From Endotrypanum monterogeii (lineage: Eukaryota; Euglenozoa; Kinetoplastea; Trypanosomatida; Trypanosomatidae), in assembly GCA_000333855.2 (NCBI GenBank), contig CM007335.1, positions 504,321-550,331 of the forward strand: DNA of 46,011 nucleotides. Direction: 5' to 3'. Position 1 is the first letter of the stretch. The number at the start of each line of letters is the position of its first letter. The notes below the pieces were generated by a model. That model was not told the DNA's origin. It saw only the letters and a list, made by a program, of their open reading frames with translations, and made no database searches. This document shows, piece by piece, positions 37,147 to 46,011 of the stretch. Made by a program: the position numbers and the translations under genes.

Positions 37147-38523
37147 TCAGGATAAGCTCTTGACGAGCAGACCACTCGGGTCTTCTCGCACCAGCAGAGG
37201 GCAGACGCTGATACGGGTGTATTGCTCCCAGAACGCCTCGACTGCAGCCACACACTCGTCGCCGAGCGCTAGCACAAAAACGGCATCGTAGCCGCCTGCG
37301 CCAGGGCAACCTACCGCGAAAACACCCGGCAGTGCAGCTGTGTCATCCAACAGACTTGTCAGCTCTGGCGGCTCCACACTCACCTCAGCAGCTTTACCCA
37401 TCTCTCTCAGGAGAGCGCGACTACGGGCGGCGCAGCGGGAGGCCTCGATGATGCACTGAGCAGACTCGCCGTCCGCCTTGAAAGTTGGCAACGAGCGCAC
37501 CCGCTGGAGCTCCGTCATGGCAGCCACGTAAGCCTCTGGATTTTCTGAGGCCTCGCTGATCATGCGGCGTAGAGCGACAATGTACGCTTCGTTGTTGCTA
37601 CGCAGCTTCTCCCATAAATTGTCTGGGGTGTCAGCGACGGACTTGCGCCACTCCATAATCTTTGAGACCATCCCAGGAGTACTGGAGCCGCCCTGGTGTA
37701 TATCCCCGAGAAGGAGCTTGACACCAAGGGGCAGGTGGAAAGGCTCGCTCGGCACCCACACCTCCTTCATGTCCACACAACGCGCTAGAGCCTCCACCTG
37801 TACTGAAGTCGGCTGCTCCTTACCCTCCATCATCATGGACACGCGGCTCGCGGGAAAGCGGCGGTAGGCACACGTGCCATAGACAGCAGTGTACACATCG
37901 AAGCCGCTGCCGACTTTACCCTGCGCGACACTGTGCGCAATTTGGGCGATACGATGAACACACTCGTGCGAGCACTCTCCCGCATGAAAGTAGTTGCAGA
38001 GACACGCCACGATGCTGGTGGTCATCGCCGCCGACGAGCCCAGACCAGTCTTGGAGACAGCACCAACAAGAGGCAGACGAGGTGGCAAACTACGAAGATG
38101 CGCCACGTTCACACGCTTTCCTTGCGCCTCCAGATAGTTGCGCTGACTATAAAAGTCGTTGTCGGCCTCCATCTCCATCCAGACTTCGTAATCGGTGCTG
38201 CGGCCCAACGACTGGGCAAAAGCGACTGAGTAAAGAATGGCAAAGAAGAGGAATGCGCCGCCCGGCCCCTCCGTCTGCGTCACCCCGACGGTGCCCGGCA
38301 CAGACGTGTCGGCAACAAAGGAGAAGGACTGATGGAACTGTATCGACCTCACGTGTACCGTCGTTCTCCCGCCATTGAGGGACACAGTCGACTCGGCTCG
38401 CACGATGCGAGCCGTGAAGCGGGCGTTCACACCGATGGAAATACCGACATTGGCTGGGGTGCAAGACTCGACAATGAGGTAGCCGCCAAGGATGAGAACT
38501 TTTCCGGGTGCCGATGCCTCCAT
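37147..38523 (-). CDS. PMK: Phosphomevalonate kinase (GHMP kinase family)
   Basis: A 458-residue GHMP kinase. The N-terminus MEASAPGKVLILGGYLIVE is the PMK form of motif 1; the ATP-binding motif 2 is KTGLGSSAAMTTSIVA at about 158-173; motif 3 is AVGCPGAGGYDAVFVLAL near residues 399-416. KVGSGFDVYTAVYGTCAYRRF and LLLGDIHQGGSSTPGMV in the middle are typical of eukaryotic PMK and separate it from mevalonate kinase and diphosphomevalonate decarboxylase. The enzyme converts 5-phosphomevalonate to 5-diphosphomevalonate in the mevalonate route to sterols, dolichol and ubiquinone; in trypanosomatids parts of this route are glycosomal, but no clear PTS1 is seen (the C-terminus is VKSLS, not a canonical SKL). 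The ATG at 38523 is preferred to a TTG three codons upstream. A TA-rich repeat starts only about 11 bases upstream. Confidence 0.96.
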   Translation of the reverse strand: MEASAPGKVLILGGYLIVESCTPANVGISIGVNARFTARIVRAESTVSLNGGRTTVHVRSIQFHQSFSFVADTSVPGTVGVTQTEGPGGAFLFFAILYSVAFAQSLGRSTDYEVWMEMEADNDFYSQRNYLEAQGKRVNVAHLRSLPPRLPLVGAVSKTGLGSSAAMTTSIVACLCNYFHAGECSHECVHRIAQIAHSVAQGKVGSGFDVYTAVYGTCAYRRFPASRVSMMMEGKEQPTSVQVEALARCVDMKEVWVPSEPFHLPLGVKLLLGDIHQGGSSTPGMVSKIMEWRKSVADTPDNLWEKLRSNNEAYIVALRRMISEASENPEAYVAAMTELQRVRSLPTFKADGESAQCIIEASRCAARSRALLREMGKAAEVSVEPPELTSLLDDTAALPGVFAVGCPGAGGYDAVFVLALGDECVAAVEAFWEQYTRISVCPLLVREDPSGLLVKSLS

Positions 38524-39785
38524 CGCAGACAACTATATATATATATATATAGATATATAGATATATAGATATGTATATAGATAAAGATATATAGATGTGT
38601 GTGTGTGTGTGTTGCTCCCTTGAAATCAGAGGTGCCCAGAAGGAATAGAGGCGATAAACGATAAACAGTCAGGAACGTCTGGTGGCAGAGGAACGGGAAT
38701 CAAAATATACGGCACACAAGCTCAGACAGAAAAACCTCCCTTCGTAAAGAAACAGAAGGGAGGGATGGGTGGGGGCGGGGGGACTACGGATCGAGACGGG
38801 AGGTGGTGGATTCAGCTGTATGTATGCGTGCGTGTGTATAAGAGATGAATAGAGCAATCGTATTGCAAATGTCAACCAGCAAAAAAAAAAAATTGTACCG
38901 TTGCGAAAACGGGGGGAATGCACAGAGACACACACACAAGTCAACGGGCGCTTGAGGAAAGAAGGATAGGACGCGAAAAATCGATCTGCGTACATGCAGA
39001 GGCAAACAAATGTAAGCAGGAGAGAAGTATCAACGACAAAAGATAACTCAAGGCGGGGGGAAAGCGGTTGTGCGCTTTCAGCGTAGCATTGACGGGCAGC
39101 AAGAGGCGATGACTGCACTCTGCCGCAGTATCCAAAGGAAAATACCACGTTCTACCGCCTATGGCGATGCGTACCTAGATCTGTAGCCAGCGGTGGCATA
39201 GGGATAACGAGAGTGAGGGATGCACATACCCAATAATCGGTGTAGCAGTATACCCCAGACCGAAACGAGGGCAAGTGCACATTCGCGACGACCTTGTGAC
39301 AAGCGCGTGCAAAAGGCCACGTGTTCACAGAGAGGGAGAAACAAGAAATAGACCGGTGCTCCAATCAAGAGCACTGACATGACAATCCCGTTGTTCCATC
39401 GAGGCACCCGCCCCGCCCCCGGCCCCGTGGCGTCAGGAATGCTCTGGCAATGATGCCGTGCAAAAAAAAAAAAACAGATCACTGAAACACCAAAAGGCAT
39501 ACGGTCGGAACCCTCTATGACTCGAGAGAGAACGCAGGCACCCCCTCCTTCCCTCCCCCCCGACATAAACACACACACAGGGAAGGGGAAGAGGGGTGAC
39601 AGAAATATCAGAAACACGAGCAGCATATAAAAGAAGCGCAGTCTCGCTTCCTCTCACGAAGGTGGGAGACAAGAGTGTAGTAGCCGCGACATCGTCAAAG
39701 AGAAATAAAAGCTGAGAAAGAAAAAGGTCGGTGCAATTCCTTGCCCTCCCCTCCCCTCATCGCCTCTATCGCCCCCCTCCCACTC
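38524..39785. other. Spacer upstream of PMK
   Basis: About 1.26 kb with no supported gene. It opens with a TA/TAGA tract at 38534-38595 and a GT tract at 38597-38611, then poly-A near 38881-38892 and G/C-rich patches. It includes the 3' side of the Cys-rich membrane protein gene. Confidence 0.55.
38534..38611. repeat. Compound TA / GATA / GT microsatellite at the PMK leader
   Basis: TA units run into ATAGAT units and then a GT tract, ending about 11 bases before the PMK start codon in transcript order. On the transcribed strand this reads CA, then ATCTAT-type, then TA. It probably falls within the 5' UTR unless the acceptor lies very close to the ATG. Confidence 0.9.
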
Positions 39786-40166
39786 TCAATTTCGGGACTC
39801 AAGCTCTTTGAGGAGCCCCGGATCCACCGTGACACTGCGCTTCTTTGTGCGTGACGTTGTCGCACCCTCCTCCTTTGGCAAGTCCGTTAGCACAGTCACC
39901 ATCTCCCCACTCTCCACCACAGCGCCTGCCTCGACGTTGCTCTGGTGAAGGCGGTGAAGATAGTAGGCAGCACACAAGGCAAACGTCCCTGCGGAGACAA
40001 ACAAGACCAGAAAAAAGATATAACCACTGCGACTAGTGCAGCACCACGAGACACAATCCGAGACGGTGGGATTTAATAAAGCGCACATACCATTCGCCAT
40101 GCAGGGCTCTCGCGCGCACTCAGCACGCAGAGATCGGAATCCACCACACTTGGCCGTGCAAGACAT
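39786..40166 (-). CDS. Small Cys-rich single-pass membrane protein
   Basis: A 126-residue protein starting MSCTAKCGGFRSL. Eight Cys lie in the first 43 residues (3, 7, 17, 22, 28, 38, 42, 43), followed by one hydrophobic segment at about 48-69 (GYIFFLVLFVSAGTFALCAAYYL) and a polar tail with TKKRSVTVDPGLLKELESR. No signal peptide precedes the Cys block, so either the N-terminus is exposed to an oxidising compartment without cleavage, or the Cys bind metal or are lipidated. I recognise no family. The frame is open a further 89 codons upstream, including a second hydrophobic stretch encoded by homopolymer-rich sequence; I prefer the ATG at 40166, where the composition changes, but the longer form cannot be excluded. 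Confidence 0.68.
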   Translation of the reverse strand: MSCTAKCGGFRSLRAECAREPCMANGMCALLNPTVSDCVSWCCTSRSGYIFFLVLFVSAGTFALCAAYYLHRLHQSNVEAGAVVESGEMVTVLTDLPKEEGATTSRTKKRSVTVDPGLLKELESRN

Positions 40167-41711
40167 TTCGCACCCGCCCTCCTTGAGTATACCAAGAGTG
40201 TAGTGAGGAGGATGTAATGCAACAACAGCAACAAAATAAATAAAAACAAAAAAAAACGAGCGAGGGGGGGGGGCGAGATCTAGTTGTAGGTGTGGTGCCG
40301 GTTGAAGTTTGGATAAAATGAACCTTGGAGACTGTGAGGAGTGAGCGTTGGATAGGGCGCACCTTCTCCTCAAGTGAAGCAGAACCGCTGCGTTGCGGGA
40401 AATGAAAATACGTGTTAAAGGCAACAGACACACACAGACACACGCATACGCATACGCAGGACACCGCTCAACAGTGTTGTGAGCAGAATGAAATCTAAAT
40501 GATGAGTAAGCATGGGGGAAACAAAGAGAAAAAAAAAAGTGTTGAGAAGTGTGGCAAACACGAAAGACATTTCACTTGACGAGGAAAATGGGTCCTGCGA
40601 TCTTTCTTCCTCGTCCCGTTGCCGCTGCTTCCTCCATCCGCACCCTCAAGTGCATTATCGGCGAGTGCAAAAATGAAAGCGCAGCGCTGAGAAGGGCCAA
40701 TGAGCAAAGCAAGCAGCGGTGCACAAATAAAGAAAAGAGGGGAGGCGAGCTGGAGGCAAAAAAGAACGCCCGCATCATTCACACACTCAAGGCAGCTGCC
40801 TCCTGTAGTGAATACGGACACAGTGTCGGCGCGATCAACGTGCTGTACCACCACATCGTCGAGTGACGAAGCAATGCACAGAGACAAACTCTTCTGTAAC
40901 AAGACCGGCGCGGTCCGCTGTCAGTCTGCTAAACAGAGCGACACGGGCAGCCGATCTGCCTCCCCCACCTTTCATGACCGTGAAAAGTGAAAATGTTTTT
41001 CTTTTTTTTTCGCTTGTCGAATTATCTTTGTTCAGAATTAAATGAGATAGACATATCGCACCACGGCCGAGGTAGCGACACGGTTACACGTAGACGCATA
41101 CACTCAGATGCGACTTCCGATGACACCTGCTTGGCCAATTATTCCTATCTCGCAGTTAGTAACTCGGGTACCGTGTGAAGAAGGGGGGGGAGGAGAGGTC
41201 AGGGCACCACTCGGGGAAAAACAAATGAAGAGCTCCCTCCCTGAAGCGAACAAAAATATGTACGAGGATTTCTCATCTGGATGCTGCGTTCTCGTTACGG
41301 TGCGCATCTCTGCTCACACTGCATCGATTGCTGTCACTCCGCTCACACTTTTCTTGTTTTTCTTTTGAATAGGGCAAAGAAACATAGTTCCTTCACCGCT
41401 CCTCATCTCCCCTTTCTCCACCAACCCCCCCTCCCTCCCTCTTCTTTGATTTGTGGTTGCTTTAAAGGGAAAAGGGGGAGAGAAAAATCATTTACGTACA
41501 CGCACGCACACACAGGTGACTGTTTGTATGTACGTGTGCAACAGCCAAAGCTGAGAGAAAGAAACCCCCTCAAAAAGTAAAAAAAAAAAAAAGACGGACA
41601 GCTCTCAACGAAAACGAAAACGAAAAGGAGCTCAGCGCCCCCTCTCCCTGCCCCCCCTTTTTTTTCTCCTCCTTAGGCACATGCGGGCACACGCATGAAG
41701 ATTCAAGCGTG
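40167..41711. other. Spacer between SNU13 and the Cys-rich gene
   Basis: About 1.5 kb. Short open frames on both strands around 40495-40902 are noted and rejected for lack of support. Otherwise it contains G runs near 40264, a CATACG repeat at about 40443-40455, an ACGAAA repeat at about 41606-41626 and poly-A at 41578-41592. Confidence 0.5.
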
Positions 41712-42092
41712 TCACAGCAAGCGCTCAATCTCGAGCTTCACCGCCTGCACCTTGGTAGCAACAGGACTGTTTTCACCCTGGAGAATAGCCAACGCCACGA
41801 CATTGCGGGACACCTGTGATGCGCGGCCAAGCGCTGTCTTGGAGGGAACGAAGACGTAAGGAACGTTCTTGTCTTCGCACAGAAGGGGGAGGTGCAGGAG
41901 GATCTCGATGGGGTTTGTGTCGCCGGCCAACACGATCAAATCTGCAATACCGCGGTTCAGCGCCTTGGTAGCCTCATTGGCGCCTTTCTTCATCATTTTG
42001 GCATTGCTGGCCTCCTGCACGAGATCGAGGATAGTCTGGCTCAGGCGATCCGTCGCAAGAGGGAAAGCCTTTTCGCTGATCTCTCCAGTCAT
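41712..42092 (-). CDS. SNU13: SNU13 / 15.5K protein (L7Ae family)
   Basis: A 126-residue L7Ae-family protein, the same size as human NHP2L1/SNU13 and aligned along its whole length. KKGANEATKALNRGIADLIVLAGD at about 35-58 is the kink-turn-binding motif; EILLHLPLLCEDKNVPYVFV and SKTALGRASQVSRNVVA follow. The PLATDRL start and EIERLL end separate it from ribosomal L7Ae/L8, L30 and NHP2. It binds the kink-turn of box C/D snoRNAs, and of U4 snRNA in the spliceosome, nucleating assembly with NOP58, NOP56 and fibrillarin. The ATG at 42092 matches the family N-terminus. Confidence 0.97.
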   Translation of the reverse strand: MTGEISEKAFPLATDRLSQTILDLVQEASNAKMMKKGANEATKALNRGIADLIVLAGDTNPIEILLHLPLLCEDKNVPYVFVPSKTALGRASQVSRNVVALAILQGENSPVATKVQAVKLEIERLL

Positions 42093-42139
42093 TTCTCGTG
42101 TTGGATTTTTTTGTTTTTTGTTTGTTTAGTGAGTGAAAA

Positions 42140-42175
42140 CCCCTTTGGGAGAAAAATAGTAACAAAAGTTAGGAA
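42140..42175 (-). promoter_or_regulatory. Putative trans-splice acceptor for SNU13
   Basis: On the minus strand a short pyrimidine tract (TATTTTTCTCCC) is followed by AAAGG, placing the first AG at about 42143-42144 and giving a 5' UTR of about 51 bases. The tract is short, so this is tentative. Confidence 0.33.
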
Positions 42176-42357
42176 TAGTTACTTCCGCTGAGTCTTTTTT
42201 TTTTTTTGCGTGTGTGTGCGTGTACTTAATAATCACAAGTCTGCGACGACTACTACCAGGAGCGGCGCCGAGATATGTTTGTGCATAGGAGGAAGGATAT
42301 GTAAGCAACACGGCCACACGTCAGATGAGCCCCCCGCAAACAACAACATAAAATAGT

Positions 42358-42419
<62 letters not shown>
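42358..42419. repeat. Compound TA / GA microsatellite
   Basis: About 22 bases of TA followed directly by about 38 bases of GA. On the transcribed strand the second part is a long CT tract, which could act as a polypyrimidine tract and influence splicing or polyadenylation of the neighbouring genes; this is inference. Confidence 0.93.
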
Positions 42420-42423
<4 letters not shown>

Positions 42424-42714
42424 AAGCGTATTTATTTTGTACAAAACATGTGAGGATTATGAAGAGAAAGAATGTGTATCGTATCCTGCAATTCGAGAAA
42501 GACACCCAAAAGGCGAACGTATGCATGAGCATGAGTGAGAGCGCCTTGAGTATGTGGTGTACCTAGAAGATCTTCAGTATCGGATTTGAGCAGTGGGGTA
42601 TTACAATCTCGCTTCGCTCCACCGAAAACGCGCGCATAGTAATTTTCTCCACCCCTGCATCACACAAATGGCTCCCTCGCGCCGAGGGGGAGGGGGGTAC
42701 TCACAAACACACAT

Positions 42715-42750
<36 letters not shown>

Positions 42751-44868
42751 ATTTTACGGTGCAAACAGAGATGACAGTCACTGCAACACATTGCAGGAGC
42801 ATGTGATCCAATCACGAAGTGAGCACCCTCTCCACAATACACGACACTTCCCCTTTTTTTTTCTCTCGCAGCTAAGTTCCAGCGATGAGAAACTACCGAG
42901 AAAGGGGCCCAGATGTACCAAATGTGAGCACAGCGTCGTATTTCGCTTGTTGCCCGTCGCTTTAAAGCGCGACATATTCACATATTGCTTTGGGTGTTGC
43001 TGAGCAGTATCCTGCCAAGAACCGATCTCGCTCGCGCCAACTCCCTCTGCAGCCCCACTGAAACCAAAACGTCTCACATATACAACAAAGGATCGTGTGT
43101 GTGTGTGTGTGTGTGCATTCGCCTATCTGCAGAACTGCGCTAAGTCAATGGAAGCAACAGTGTTCTTAGTGGTGGGAGCACACACACACACACACACACA
43201 TGGGGAAGGAGAGGTAAAAAAGGGGGGAAGGGATTAACGTCACGTCGAGACCCCCCCACCCCACTTCTCTGTGGCGCGAAGAGGGACAAACGTGCACCTC
43301 AATAGAAATTGAAAGCCTCAACAGGAGTCTCTAGAGATGAACGATTTTTTTTTTTATCTTTTCAAAGGTCTCTGCAGTGCAGAGGAAATGAGGAGAGGGA
43401 TATTTAGGAGTTGGACGAAACATTGGAACTGTACATAAGGTAAACAAACGACTGAAGCAGAGGTGAACATCGCCTGCACACGCGTATGACGAAGACTTTA
43501 TTACACCGACGAGACAAAAACCGAAATAGATGCCAACAAACATGACATCATCATCGCTATAAGGAGGGGGGAAAGGCAACAAAAAGTAAAATCTGCAGCG
43601 ACCGCCAACATTCGATTATAGTAGTATGCGAATGGACAGGCGGTGGGGGAACCGGACAGCTGAAGGCACACGTAGTAGCAGCAGCAGCAGCACGCAGACA
43701 CATCAACGAGCCCACGGATCCCCACCCACTTTATAGAAAGAGTGGTTGTATACACAACGGATACTGCACCACTGCAAGCTGCAGTATAACGGCAAGTGAG
43801 GATCGAGCGCAACTAAAAACATGTCAGATTTCTGCTTTATGTGTTCAGCATGTCAGACAGTTCCCTATTAGACCTCACCCAGCCCCCTCCCTCTTCTCCC
43901 CCTCGGCAATCTTCCCGTTTGCTACTATGAAAGCATGCTGCAGGAGGATCTCGAGAGCAGAAGAAGTAAAGCAATGGGGGTGACAAGAATGGAAATATAA
44001 GTGTACCGAGGAAGTGGCGGGGGCACGAGGCTTACGTATGAGAGATAGAAAAAAAAACAGGTGCGGAAGGAGCAGGCAGAGTTCGGGGGTGAAGAGCGGG
44101 AGGGGAGAGGGGAGAGGGAAAAGGATGGGGGAGCTGAGTGCATAACATAATGGGAAAAAATAAATTAAAAACAGTGCAAGCCTGCGTACCAGCCAGGATT
44201 TCCTCGAAGGTTGCTTAGATAACGAACACATACGTGTGATCTATATTTCACCCCCTTTATGCCCTCATGCTTCAGAGAAGTAGTTGTAACAAGAGGCAGC
44301 GTGCAATGTTCTCGAGAAGGCAATGAAGCGCCTCAAACACATGGGCACCAATGCGCGCGCACACAGACATGAAGGTGATCAAAAACAAATCTGAAAATCA
44401 CGTCATTTCATTGCTAGCAGGAGAAAAAAACAGGCGGAGATAAAAACGCTCACACAAACCCATTCAAAAAATACATTGTATTACATCGTCGTCGGAAAAA
44501 AAAAAGAAAAAGAAGCACTGTAACAGACTGAAAGGAGAGGCGCCGAAGAAACAGAAGTGGGAGAAGGAAAGGGGGAATTGGGAATAGAGGGAGGGGGGGA
44601 TAACGAAATACGCGGTATGAAGGGAACAGTCGAATGCCAAACATGCTCACGGATCCTTGGAGGAAAAAAAGAAGTGACCCACAGGCACACACATCAATAT
44701 AAGTATGAAAAAATAGACGAACAGTAGCATTCCAGCAACAGATTTTGCTTCTCAGAAAAGACCGACAGGCACTCTGCTGTACCCGCAGCCTCTTTCGAGG
44801 TGCTCAGAGCCGCTACGACCGGAAACACCTAAACCCTGCCGCTTGAACCTGCTGCACAAACCGACCAC

Positions 44869-46011
44869 TCAATTGAGTAGCCCACTGGAATCGCGGCGCC
44901 CATCGAGAATTCCTTGCCACTGCGCACGGTTGGTCTCCACCGCATCGACACACCACTGCATGCCGTGAAGTAGTCCTCCAACGATCTCCTTGAAGAACTT
45001 CCCAGCCACAAAGTCGATGAAGCCGATCTGCCCACGCGCCAGTTCGTTGTTCTTTGAGCGGTCGAACATCGGCAGCACCTCCACACCCTTCTCCTTCTCC
45101 ATGTCACCCTGACAGTAAAACTCTTCCGTTACAGCCATCGCCCACATGCGCGAAATCTCGAACGGCTTCGTCACATTTGACACGTCGCCAGCTTTGATCA
45201 GCGTCTCCATCACCGTGTGCCGTGACTCCTCGCTCTCACGGTCAAATTCGCGTGAGGTGAGCTCAGAAAACACCTTCGAGAAGTCTCCGTGACGCGCCAT
45301 ATCGGTGGCCAGCACACAGTCGATCAGCGCGCGGTACGCGTACGTTATATCGTCTCCAGTCAAGCCCTCGAAAACGTCTGCCGCAGGGTCGGATAGAATC
45401 TCGATGGCGAGGTTGCAGTGGTGCACCTCCAGCACGGAGTTGTTCCCGCTCGCACTGGACAAGATACCGAGTGGCGAGTCCGTCTTCAAGTAGAAGCTGT
45501 TGTTCACACCCATGTGATCGAGGTCGTGCACCAGTGCGGTCACTAGCAGCACGTAGCATTCCAACTCCGTCAGGAACTCCGACGCCTTGCCCACGAACAG
45601 GTATGTGTGCAATGTCTGGCAAACATCCACAACGTGGTAAAAGTTGTGGTACGGCACGTGGCGGTACCTGCGGCGGCACTGCAAAATGAAGTTCAGCAGC
45701 GTCTGCTCGCGGCACCCGAACTTGTCCGGCAGACCAGTGTTCCACAGAAGATGGTACGCAACAGCGGCAGCCGCATCCATGGGCCTGTCGTACTTCTCGC
45801 GTACATCAAACAGATCGAACTCCCGAGAAGTGAAGTCATATCTACCTCCAAAGTCTATCGACGTCACCGCGTGTCGTTCCGCTGCCGTCACCTCGACCAC
45901 AGCTCCCTTGGAAACACGCTGCTCCGTTATATTGTTGCGATGCAGACCCAGAGCCATTGCTTCCTGACCCGCCCTCACCGCGAACTCCAGCAGATGGCTG
46001 TTGTTGATCGA
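44869..46011 (-). CDS. PDEB: Class I cyclic-nucleotide phosphodiesterase, PDEB type (5' part outside the window)
   Basis: The C-terminal 380 residues of a phosphodiesterase; the frame is still open at the window edge, so the start and probable GAF domains lie beyond it. The catalytic domain is complete: PYHNFYHVVDVCQTLHTYL contains the signature His, LVTALVHDLDHMGVNNSF has the metal-binding HD, ALIDCVLATDMARHGDF the next helix and third metal region, IKAGDVSNVTKP the fourth metal Asp, and ARGQIGFIDFVAGKFF the invariant Gln that clamps the purine. The enzyme hydrolyses cAMP to AMP; PDEB enzymes of trypanosomatids act in the flagellum and cell body. The GTG at 45978 and ATG at 45957 are internal, not starts. 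Leishmania often carries two PDEB genes in tandem, which cannot be tested here. Confidence 0.95.
   Translation of the reverse strand, partial: SINNSHLLEFAVRAGQEAMALGLHRNNITEQRVSKGAVVEVTAAERHAVTSIDFGGRYDFTSREFDLFDVREKYDRPMDAAAAVAYHLLWNTGLPDKFGCREQTLLNFILQCRRRYRHVPYHNFYHVVDVCQTLHTYLFVGKASEFLTELECYVLLVTALVHDLDHMGVNNSFYLKTDSPLGILSSASGNNSVLEVHHCNLAIEILSDPAADVFEGLTGDDITYAYRALIDCVLATDMARHGDFSKVFSELTSREFDRESEESRHTVMETLIKAGDVSNVTKPFEISRMWAMAVTEEFYCQGDMEKEKGVEVLPMFDRSKNNELARGQIGFIDFVAGKFFKEIVGGLLHGMQWCVDAVETNRAQWQGILDGRRDSSGLLN

Larger units (their letters stand above)
42093..44868. other. Long spacer between PDEB and SNU13
   Basis: The largest gene-free stretch, about 2.8 kb. It contains poly-T at 42196-42208, a TA tract running into a GA tract at 42358-42419, a TA tract at 42718-42746, a GT tract at 43095-43113, a CA tract at 43181-43200, a GCA run near 43674-43692 and several poly-A runs. 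Most of it is probably the PDEB 3' UTR, which can be long in Leishmania. The small open frames (for example 43501-43812, minus) have no coding character that I can defend. Confidence 0.6.

Noticed and set aside
38669..39148. Minus-strand open frame of 159 codons
   Set aside because: Composition is Phe/Ser/Cys rich from pyrimidine-rich spacer sequence; no motif.
40495..40902. Overlapping open frames on both strands (105 codons plus, 135 codons minus)
   Set aside because: No recognisable domain; the plus frame opposes the transcription direction, and the minus frame starts and ends in homopolymer-biased sequence.
43501..43812. Minus-strand open frame of 103 codons, Cys/Ala rich
   Set aside because: A poly-Cys run derives from a GCA repeat; no domain or conserved start.
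1..46011. tRNA, rRNA, snoRNA clusters or retroposons (SLACS, TATE, SIDER)
   Set aside because: I saw no tRNA B-box-like sequence, no paired C/D boxes with credible spacing, and no reverse transcriptase or recombinase frame. Degenerate SIDER elements cannot be excluded by eye.

Overview
The window looks like nuclear DNA of a trypanosomatid, most likely Leishmania or a close Leishmaniinae relative. No introns are seen. All 17 recognisable protein genes lie on the minus strand, separated by 0.7-2.8 kb spacers packed with CA/GT, TA and homopolymer microsatellites. No strand switch is visible. This is the layout of one polycistronic transcription unit read from high to low coordinates, whose mRNAs mature by spliced-leader trans-splicing and polyadenylation. 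From memory (not checked here), the order PDEB - phosphomevalonate kinase - PCNA - GlnRS matches Leishmania chromosome 15.

In transcription order (right to left): the 3' part of a class I cyclic-nucleotide phosphodiesterase of the PDEB type (44869-46011, open at the window edge); SNU13/15.5K (41712-42092); a small Cys-rich single-pass membrane protein (39786-40166); phosphomevalonate kinase (37147-38523); PCNA (35485-36363); glutaminyl-tRNA synthetase (31832-33541); the mismatch-repair ATPase MSH3 (27198-30239); an HRD1-type ER membrane RING ubiquitin ligase (25012-26526); a basic, possibly mitochondrial protein of unknown function (23023-23919); a TMEM164-family membrane protein (20599-21498); NOP58 (17886-19250); a DUF1796 papain-like protein with an unusual C-terminal Cys/His and SANT-like tail (14694-15911); a weak candidate ORF (13276-13986); an isopenicillin-N-synthase-type 2OG-Fe(II) oxygenase (11650-12567); a TBC1D19-like protein (8763-10877); a coiled-coil unknown (6959-7933); a calcyphosin-like EF-hand protein (4493-5584); and an actin-related protein (2470-3789).

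Most genes are housekeeping: DNA replication and repair (PCNA, MSH3), the box C/D snoRNP core (NOP58, SNU13), translation (GlnRS), isoprenoid synthesis (PMK), ER quality control (HRD1) and cAMP signalling (PDEB). They share no pathway; co-transcription is normal for this lineage and does not imply an operon.

Two places look structurally abnormal. Near the left edge there is an inverted repeat of about 300 bp bounded by GT/CA tracts (47-346 and 641-935). Around a 10-base N gap (22218-22227) there is a 602-bp direct duplication plus an inverted partial third copy (21616-23046). Both are more likely assembly or fold-back artefacts than biology, and the second copies the 3' end of the gene at 23023. 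I found no tRNA, rRNA, transposon or CRISPR array, and no convincing wholly new system. The most novel-looking gene is the DUF1796 protein with the SANT-like tail.
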